Part shown: piece after piece, positions 25,338-30,568 of the stretch
How positions within the stretch are numbered: the first letter of the stretch is position 1
Layout of the letters: each line of letters begins with the position of its first letter
Assembly (NCBI GenBank): GCA_964464825.1
Contig: CAYXKL010000023.1
Span: 1 to 30,568, forward strand
Length of the DNA stretch: 30,568 nt
Origin: DYJK01 sp964464825
GTDB lineage: Bacteria > Bacteroidota > Ignavibacteria > Ignavibacteriales > Melioribacteraceae
Reading direction: 5' to 3'
Translations under genes and position numbers: made by a program
The notes under the pieces: model-generated
What the model was told of the DNA's origin: nothing
The model's database searches: none
Seen by the model: the letters and a program-made list of their open reading frames with translations, nothing else

Positions 25338-25763
25338 TCAATGGCGTGTTAGGTTTAGTGTGTTAAAAACTTGTGTGGAATTCCTTTTAAAACCTTTTGA
25401 GTTAGGAAATTCTTGTTTGAATTCCGTTTCCATTTTCTTTAAAAAAGAATCGATATGTTTTTCGTAATCCCGGACGGTTTCGTAAACATGCAAATCCGCT
25501 GCTGGTATTTTTAGTTCAACCGGTTTATATCTGTTTGCATAAATAATATATTTGGCTTTGTAATGATCATCTGTCGAAAAAATTGTTTCTCCATTTTCAT
25601 CTATAATCTGGTATGAATTAAAAAGAGGAGGTGGAAGTAATAGCATTTTACCGGGCAATGTAATTGTCTTGCACTCAACATTCTTAAGAAAATCATCCGG
25701 AAATTTTTTCAGTTCATTTCTGATCTTCTCAATCCATTTAGCGGTAAATTCTTTTTCTGTCAT
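25338..25763 (-). CDS. Small conserved-looking protein of unknown function
   Basis: A 141-residue soluble protein, not recognised. It has no signal peptide or membrane helix. Predicted helical, charged ends (1-25 and about 93-118) flank a central stretch with a leucine/proline-rich segment (LLLPPPLF, 41-48) and a probable beta region (50-85). AGGA precedes the ATG by 8 bases, and the gene ends one base before the rRNA methyltransferase start, so it is translated with it. Its position suggests a role tied to the methyltransferase or simple co-transcription. The base composition matches its neighbours. Confidence 0.75.
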   Translation of the reverse strand: MTEKEFTAKWIEKIRNELKKFPDDFLKNVECKTITLPGKMLLLPPPLFNSYQIIDENGETIFSTDDHYKAKYIIYANRYKPVELKIPAADLHVYETVRDYEKHIDSFLKKMETEFKQEFPNSKGFKRNSTQVFNTLNLTRH

Positions 25764-25808
25764 ATTTAATCCTGAGCAAAGAGAAGAATCACATTAATTA
25801 ACACAGAG

Positions 25809-25839
25809 ACTCTTCATCTGTTTTCAACAGATTAAGAGT
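25809..25839. terminator. Hairpin downstream of the TolB-like gene
   Basis: A 13-bp stem with one internal mismatch (25809-25822 with 25826-25839) and a 3-base loop sits six bases past the stop of the TolB-like gene. No U-run follows on the minus strand, so it may be a weak terminator, an mRNA stability structure, or a repeat remnant. Confidence 0.4.
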
Positions 25840-25844
25840 TACAT

Positions 25845-26957
25845 TTATTCAATCCAATCTGCAATAAATACATTTGTCTCGCGGCTCGGTTTTCTATCTG
25901 CTCTTCTGTTTGAACACCATGCTAATTTTTTACCATCGAATGAAAACATCGGGAAAGCATCAAATGTATTTGAATTCGTAATCTTTTCAAGTCCGGTTCC
26001 GTCAACGTTGATCATAAATATATCAAACAATCTTCCCCCTTTATCAATCGAGTGATGATTTGAACAGAACAATATCCGCTTTCCATCAGGATGAAAAAAC
26101 GGCGCCCAATTTGCACCTGGTAAATTGGTAACTTGTTTTACATTCCTTCCATCAATATCCGCAACAAAAATGTTTAGTGCTTTCGGTTCAACGTAACCTT
26201 CGGATAATAATTTTTTATATGGTTCAGCATCTTCACCTTGCGGTCTGCTTGCACGCCAAACAATTTGTTTTGAATCTGCAGAAAAGAAAGCTCCGCCATC
26301 GTAACCTAATGTATTGGTTAATTGCAAGTATTCACCGGTCTGTAAATCATAACGCCAAAGATCGAGATCGCCCGAACGTGTTGATGTAAAAATTAAATAT
26401 CTTCCATCGGGTGATGCAGTTGCTTCTGCATCGTAACCATTTCCACCGATTAATAATTTCAAATTACTTCCATCATTATCAGTTACATAAATGTCATATG
26501 AATCATGAATAGGCCAAACATATCTACCGCTTGAAAACATTTGTGATTCCGGACATTTAGCATCTGCATCATGAGTGGATGCGAATACGATTCTGCCATC
26601 CTTCAAAAAATAACTGCAAGTGGTTCTTCCCCTTCCGGTTGATATTAATTGATACTGTAAATCCCCAACAATTGGAGATCCATCTGCATTCATTTTAAAT
26701 ATTTGATCACACCCTTGCTTATTAATTATATTCCAATCGCTTTGAAAGATTAATTGTTTATCATCAAAGCTCCAGTATGCTTCGGCATTGTTGCCACCAA
26801 AGGTAAGTTGACGGACATTTCTTAAATGATCTTCACCAGAAAACCATAATGAATCTTCATGTACATTATTTTTGATAGTTGGTAATTTGCTTCCTGAAAA
26901 AATGAAACTGATTACTGCGATAATTAAGAGACTGAATAAAGGAGATTTATAATTCAT
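25845..26957 (-). CDS. TolB-like beta-propeller protein, exported
   Basis: A 370-residue protein with an N-terminal signal or anchor (about 6-22), so probably periplasmic or surface. The rest is a series of WD40-like PD40 repeats with recurring patterns such as SFDDKQLIF, SPDGRYLIFTSTRSGDLDLW, HPDGKRILF and SFDGKKLAWCSNR. These form a beta propeller like the C-terminal half of TolB. The N-terminal TolB domain is missing, so it is not a full TolB. Function is unknown; ligand binding or scaffolding are usual for the fold. Its ribosome binding site (AGGAAG) overlaps the stop of lgt, 14 bases upstream, indicating one operon. Confidence 0.85.
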   Translation of the reverse strand: MNYKSPLFSLLIIAVISFIFSGSKLPTIKNNVHEDSLWFSGEDHLRNVRQLTFGGNNAEAYWSFDDKQLIFQSDWNIINKQGCDQIFKMNADGSPIVGDLQYQLISTGRGRTTCSYFLKDGRIVFASTHDADAKCPESQMFSSGRYVWPIHDSYDIYVTDNDGSNLKLLIGGNGYDAEATASPDGRYLIFTSTRSGDLDLWRYDLQTGEYLQLTNTLGYDGGAFFSADSKQIVWRASRPQGEDAEPYKKLLSEGYVEPKALNIFVADIDGRNVKQVTNLPGANWAPFFHPDGKRILFCSNHHSIDKGGRLFDIFMINVDGTGLEKITNSNTFDAFPMFSFDGKKLAWCSNRRADRKPSRETNVFIADWIE

Positions 26958-26971
26958 GACGAATATTCTTC

Positions 26972-27757
26972 CTATTGAATTTTAATGATTTTTTTATCTT
27001 TTCTAAAAATTAAATAAAGCCCTAAAAATAGAAATGGTATGCTAAGTATCTGCCCCATATTCAATAGCATTCCTTTTTCAAAATAAGTTTGATCTTCTTT
27101 TATGAATTCAATTAAAAATCTGAATCCGAAAATTAGAATTAAAAATAATCCAAAAATAAATCCGGGTTTAAATTTCGTCTTTGATTTAAAATAAAAAGTT
27201 ATAAGTAAGATGAAAGAGAGTAGATAAGCAATAGCTTCGTAAAGCTGAGCCGGGTGACGCGGAATATTATCTACTGATGCAAACACAAAAGCCCACGGTA
27301 CATCTGTTTCTACTCCAATAATTTCTGAGTTGAAAAGGTTGCCCATGCGGATAAAAAATCCGGCAAGTGCAGCAGTTATTACCAATCTATCCATCAACCA
27401 TAAAAATGAATACTCTTTATGCTTTTTTACGAATAAGTAGATCGCAGTCAAAATTCCAATTGCTGCACCGTGACTTGCCAAACCGCCTTTCCAGACTTGA
27501 AGTATTTCAAGCGGATTCGCTAAATAATAATTCGGATTGTAAAAAAAGCAATGACCAAGTCGTGCACCAAATACTGTTCCTAATATCATATACCAGATTA
27601 AATCATTCAGATCTTGTTCCGGTCGATTTTCTCTTTTGTAAATGACGTAAAATATTTGGTACCCAACAATAAACGACAAAGCAAAAAGTAATCCGTACCA
27701 ACGGATTGTGAAAGGACCTATTGTTACAATGTCGGGGTTAACATCCCAGTAAATCAC
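26972..27757 (-). CDS. lgt: Prolipoprotein diacylglyceryl transferase
   Basis: A 261-residue polytopic inner-membrane enzyme that adds diacylglycerol to the lipobox cysteine of prolipoproteins. About seven hydrophobic segments are visible. The family motifs are GARLGH (64-69), GGLASHGA (91-98, with H96) and the signature RMGNLFNSEIIG (137-148) with the key Arg, Asn and Glu residues. A further RHPAQLYEA motif (167-175) is also typical. Length is normal for the family. It leads an operon with the TolB-like gene and lies 228 bases below ccmB. Confidence 0.95.
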   Translation of the reverse strand: MIYWDVNPDIVTIGPFTIRWYGLLFALSFIVGYQIFYVIYKRENRPEQDLNDLIWYMILGTVFGARLGHCFFYNPNYYLANPLEILQVWKGGLASHGAAIGILTAIYLFVKKHKEYSFLWLMDRLVITAALAGFFIRMGNLFNSEIIGVETDVPWAFVFASVDNIPRHPAQLYEAIAYLLSFILLITFYFKSKTKFKPGFIFGLFLILIFGFRFLIEFIKEDQTYFEKGMLLNMGQILSIPFLFLGLYLIFRKDKKIIKIQ

Positions 27758-27935
27758 GGCTGTATCGATTTAGTTAGATTTTAGTGAGTTAATATCCGGT
27801 CTTAAGTGGACGAAGCAAATTTAGTAAATCAATGCTTAATAAACCAAGAAGGAAATAGTCATTAATTAATAAAAAGATACGATAAAGCGGTTTTTTCGAT
27901 ACTTGATTCTAGATTCTGGATATTTTATGCTAATA

Positions 27936-27958
27936 AGTTGCTTTTTTTCAGAGCAACT
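27936..27958. terminator. Weak hairpin between ccmB and lgt
   Basis: AGTTGCT (27936-27942) and AGCAACT (27952-27958) form a 7-bp stem downstream of ccmB on the minus strand. The U-run is in the loop rather than after the stem, so its action as a terminator is doubtful. The rest of 27758-27985 is AT-rich and shows no gene; it should hold the lgt promoter. Confidence 0.3.
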
Positions 27959-27985
27959 CCATTACAATAATGAATTCACTATAAC

Positions 27986-28645
27986 TCATTCTTTCCAAAT
28001 AAAATCAAACAGCAGATATGATGCGGTGAGCATTATTACATCGTAGCAGACGAGCACAAATATTTCAACTAACGAATCACTAACATTATTACCATCCATT
28101 GCAAATTTTGTTAGTTCGAGGAGTGTTAAAATTAGAGGAAGCAAAATCGGGAATGAAAGTACTGGGTAAAGTGTTCCTTTTGAAGATGCTTTGGAAATTA
28201 TAGCGGCAATAATCGTAGATGATACTGCAATGCCAATGTTGCCGAGTACAAATGCAAAAGTAAAAAGTAAAAAGTTTTTGATTACAAAGGATTCGAATAG
28301 AATAAAAAATAAAAATGTGATTGCAAAGTTCATCAGGAAGACGAGCAATAAGTTAAAAATCAATTTACCGGAAAAAATTGTTGAAGGAGAAGCAATAAGA
28401 TGAAGCGTCATCGTTGTACCGCGCTCTTCTTCAGAGACAAATGCACGGGATAAACCCGACATTGCAGAAAAAAAGATTACTACCCATAAAAGTCCGCCGG
28501 TTAAATACTCGGTAATTTTCTCACTTCCAATCGAAAACATAATTACGCTAATCGTAACAAGAATGAACATAGCGAGTGCATTTATTGCATAGCGCGTACG
28601 CAGTTCGGATTGCCAGTCTTTCTTAAATAATGAATATGCTTTCAT
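27986..28645 (-). CDS. ccmB: CcmB-like heme exporter/cytochrome c maturation permease
   Basis: A 219-residue membrane protein with six hydrophobic segments and no charged domain, the normal CcmB topology and length. It shows the family's N-terminal KDWQSELRTR (9-18) and the SRAFVSEEERGTT segment after the second helix (66-78). With CcmA it forms the ABC part of system I cytochrome c maturation, thought to release holo-CcmE. The ABC ATPase gene lies upstream on the same strand, separated by a 121-base repeat-bearing gap. No ccmC, ccmD or ccmE is in the window, so the system may be completed elsewhere. An ABC-2 type permease is the alternative. Confidence 0.78.
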   Translation of the reverse strand: MKAYSLFKKDWQSELRTRYAINALAMFILVTISVIMFSIGSEKITEYLTGGLLWVVIFFSAMSGLSRAFVSEEERGTTMTLHLIASPSTIFSGKLIFNLLLVFLMNFAITFLFFILFESFVIKNFLLFTFAFVLGNIGIAVSSTIIAAIISKASSKGTLYPVLSFPILLPLILTLLELTKFAMDGNNVSDSLVEIFVLVCYDVIMLTASYLLFDFIWKE

Positions 28646-28766
28646 TTTCTTTTTTCCCTCTGCTACTTCTTTGCATTTGCCCGGCGTTTTATGTCGGGCA
28701 CTCTGCGGTAAAAGCTCTACCGCAAAGACCGCTGAGAAGACGCGGAGTACGCAGAGTTTATTTCAC
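28646..28766. repeat. Intergenic repeat region between ccmA and ccmB
   Basis: Two hairpins and a short-period repeat fill the gap. TGCCCG(GC) 28678-28685 pairs with 28693-28700, and TGCGGTA 28704-28710 pairs with TACCGCA 28718-28724. From 28722 to 28757 the motif CGCnGAG recurs with a spacing near 9-12 bases. The stretch is much more GC-rich than its surroundings. Confidence 0.6.
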
Positions 28767-29402
28767 TCAGTTCCGTTTATAATTTTCAACATTCAATATT
28801 TGTTTGCACAAACTAAGATCGGAATCTTCGTTTGAAGCAATGATAACAAGATTTGTTTTCGCTTCTTCAACTATTAACTCATAAACTTTTTCTTTTCCAG
28901 CATTATCAAGATACGAGGTTGGTTCATCTAAAATAATCAATTGAGGTTCATGTAGTAATGCAAAGATAAATTTCAATCTCTGTTTCATACCCGATGAATA
29001 TCCACGAACAAGATCATTTCTTCTATCAAACAAATTCAATTGATTGAATAGATAATCCGATTTTTCTTTATCGAATTTTATCCCTCTGATATTTGAAAAA
29101 TGAATCAAGTTTTCTTCAGCAGTAAATTCATCATACAGAAAAAGATATGGTGAGACAAATCCTATGTAATCGTGAAGTTTATCAACATCAACAATAGTAT
29201 TATTAAATTTATGAATCACCTTTCCTCGTGTTGGTGAAATTATATTTGCAATAATTTTTACCAGTGTCGATTTGCCAGAACCATTCGGTCCGGATATTCC
29301 ATAAACCGATCCCGGATTAAATGAGCTGTTGATCGAATCAAACACAAGCCGTCTTCCGAAATACTTAACAAGATTCTCAAGTTGCAGAGAGTAACTAATC
29401 AT
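28767..29402 (-). CDS. ccmA: CcmA-like ABC transporter ATPase
   Basis: A 211-residue ABC ATPase. Walker A GPNGSGKST is at 38-46, signature YSSGMKQR at 135-142 and Walker B LIILDEPTS at 155-163, with the D-loop after it. The Q-loop glutamine is absent (FVSPYL), and the switch histidine is replaced by Asn (N191 in ASNED). Short length and the downstream CcmB-like permease point to CcmA of cytochrome c maturation. A longer frame reaches 29441, but the ATG at 29402 starts the ABC domain properly and overlaps the upstream stop by 8 bases (ATGATTAG). The ABC call is firm; the CcmA role rests on context. Confidence 0.75.
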   Translation of the reverse strand: MISYSLQLENLVKYFGRRLVFDSINSSFNPGSVYGISGPNGSGKSTLVKIIANIISPTRGKVIHKFNNTIVDVDKLHDYIGFVSPYLFLYDEFTAEENLIHFSNIRGIKFDKEKSDYLFNQLNLFDRRNDLVRGYSSGMKQRLKFIFALLHEPQLIILDEPTSYLDNAGKEKVYELIVEEAKTNLVIIASNEDSDLSLCKQILNVENYKRN

Positions 29403-30568
29403 TGAACACCGCAAATTTTCCTTTTTTGGTTTCATCACCAACTTTTACTACGTAAAAATAAATTCCAGTATTTAATCTGTTGCTGTTTTCGTCCAAACCA
29501 TTCCACTGTGCATAAATTTTATCGGATGTAACAATTCTAACCTGACCATTAAAAACTAAATTCATATCAATCGAATAAATATATAGATCTGCATAACCGG
29601 AATAAGTAATTCCCACCGGGAAATTTATGTTAGAATTAATTGAATAGTGAAACGGCTGCGGAAATGGGTAATCAATTTCAGTTGTATTTATTCCGCCATC
29701 ATTTAAAGCGATGTTGTTCAATATATTCGATTCGGTGAGAAGAAACGGACTTATACTTTCTATTTTTGAAAAATATCCATCAATAATTTTTGTGTAGCCA
29801 TCGCCCTGATTATTTGAAAGATGATAAGTAAAATTTAGCTTGGAAGTAATATTATTTATTCCATTAGTAATATCGCAATTAGCAACAATAGAATAGAAAG
29901 AATCAGGTATTGATGTGCCGCTTGTAAATAGCAAATAATTAAGAGAAACCGGTTCGGAATCAATTGTAATAGATGCTTCCGGCTGAGTGAAAGCGGCTGA
30001 CATAAGCGGAGAAATTTGAGTATAGTTTGCTGCTTCTTCGAAATATTTATTGGGAATAGCCCGGTTTCCGGTAAAATAAAACCACTGTCCGAAAATATTA
30101 AACTCTGTTTTGAACGTAGAACCATTTTCTGAAATTGCAGATGCTGCAGCATCAAGAGTTCTCTGATTCGGCATTAATTCCCATATTCTTTTTATTACAT
30201 CAATTCCAAAACGGTCTTTCAAAAAAATATTCCATGCAGCAAGGTTATATCCGCTGTTGGCAGAAAACGTTCTATAAGGTCTATCTGTAAAAGATTTCAT
30301 ATAAGCGTAATAATCATTAATACTGTCATATACAAATTCTTCCATCGCTGTAGATGTCGCTTCAAAATAAAAAAGATCATTTTGACGGTACACATAATTC
30401 CCCATTTGTATTGCATGGTGCAGTTCGTGTGCAGCTGTAACGCGCGCAGCATCAATTCCCTTAGTGTACGTTGAAGAAAAATCATTATCCATTACTATAA
30501 AAGTTATGTAAGTTTTATCGGTAATTTGATTCTCTGTCTCTGTATAACCATAAAAAGAAGTTGGTAAA
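29395..30568 (-). CDS. Secreted zinc metalloprotease (MXAN_6640-like) with T9SS-type tail, N-terminus outside window
   Basis: The 3' part of a larger gene: the frame is open to the right edge, and the first in-window ATG at 30492 is internal. Numbering from it, HELHH at 22-26 in the segment RVTAAHELHHAIQ is an HExxH zinc motif, and E44 in YFEATS may be the third ligand. The upstream residues YITFIVMDNDF fit the MXAN_6640 putative metalloprotease family. Residues about 270-365 form a beta-rich region ending with LNTGIYFYVVKVGDETKKGKFAVFND, here quoted only by its key parts: the GIYFYVVKVG strand and basic KKGKF end typical of T9SS sorting domains. It overlaps ccmA by 8 bases, an odd partner for a secreted protease. 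Confidence 0.8.
   Translation of the reverse strand, partial: LPTSFYGYTETENQITDKTYITFIVMDNDFSSTYTKGIDAARVTAAHELHHAIQMGNYVYRQNDLFYFEATSTAMEEFVYDSINDYYAYMKSFTDRPYRTFSANSGYNLAAWNIFLKDRFGIDVIKRIWELMPNQRTLDAAASAISENGSTFKTEFNIFGQWFYFTGNRAIPNKYFEEAANYTQISPLMSAAFTQPEASITIDSEPVSLNYLLFTSGTSIPDSFYSIVANCDITNGINNITSKLNFTYHLSNNQGDGYTKIIDGYFSKIESISPFLLTESNILNNIALNDGGINTTEIDYPFPQPFHYSINSNINFPVGITYSGYADLYIYSIDMNLVFNGQVRIVTSDKIYAQWNGLDENSNRLNTGIYFYVVKVGDETKKGKFAVFND

Noticed and set aside
27758..27985. A small gene or RNA in the ccmB-lgt gap
   Set aside because: Only a weak hairpin and AT-rich sequence were seen; no frame with a ribosome binding site.
1..30568. CRISPR array, rRNA operon, insertion sequence or riboswitch
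   Set aside because: No regular spaced repeats, rRNA-like stretches, transposase frames or recognisable aptamer patterns were seen.

Overview
The window looks like a low-GC chromosome of the Bacteroidota/Chlorobiota/Ignavibacteriota group, most likely an Ignavibacterium/Melioribacter-like bacterium. This is inferred from AT-rich coding, from two secreted proteins ending in type IX secretion (T9SS) sorting-type domains (one with the 'NYPNPFN' start typical of that group), and from the gene content. I could not run a database search, so the taxonomy is an inference.

Layout, left to right. (1) 2-1196: the 3' part of a tyrosine recombinase whose frame is open to the window edge. It carries a zinc ribbon inside its DNA-binding domain and sits next to a tRNA-Lys(TTT) gene, so this is probably the edge of an integrated element whose body lies to the left. 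(2) 1386-8010: a two-component signalling block. An NtrC-type sigma54 activator and a soluble hybrid kinase read rightward. They converge on a receiver-DHp protein without a kinase domain and a large membrane hybrid kinase with two decayed receivers and one intact receiver. (3) 8080-17195: a leftward type IV pilus-like locus, in transcription order: two unusual pilins, PilC, PilB, PilT-like ATPase, a PilM-PilN fusion, a PilO-PilP-like fusion and a short secretin. The signalling genes of block 2 lie directly downstream on the same strand. (4) 17440-20489: aspS (leftward) and pdxB (rightward). (5) 20482-23764: a secreted M28 peptidase with a T9SS tail, divergent from an Lrp/AsnC regulator paired with glnA. 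(6) 23906-27757: leftward genes for lgt, a TolB-like propeller, a small unknown protein and an RsmB/RsmF-type rRNA methyltransferase. (7) 27986-30568: ccmB-like and ccmA-like genes and the 3' part of a secreted metalloprotease cut by the right edge.

How the genes work together. The pilus locus encodes a near-complete inner machine: platform PilC, extension ATPase PilB, PilT-like ATPase, the alignment subcomplex condensed from four proteins to two, and the outer-membrane secretin. No prepilin peptidase or minor pilins are visible. The pilins start with only Met-Gly before the hydrophobic helix and lack the usual Glu at position 5. A strong terminator separates the pilins from the machinery genes, which would make pilin mRNA more abundant. 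The adjoining kinases and receivers are candidates for controlling the pilus, but no sequence evidence links them beyond position and strand. The most unusual material is the condensed pilus system with short-leader pilins and a PilT-like ATPase missing its acidic box, next to signalling proteins built around decayed or kinase-less modules. No gene-free stretch exceeds 300 bases.
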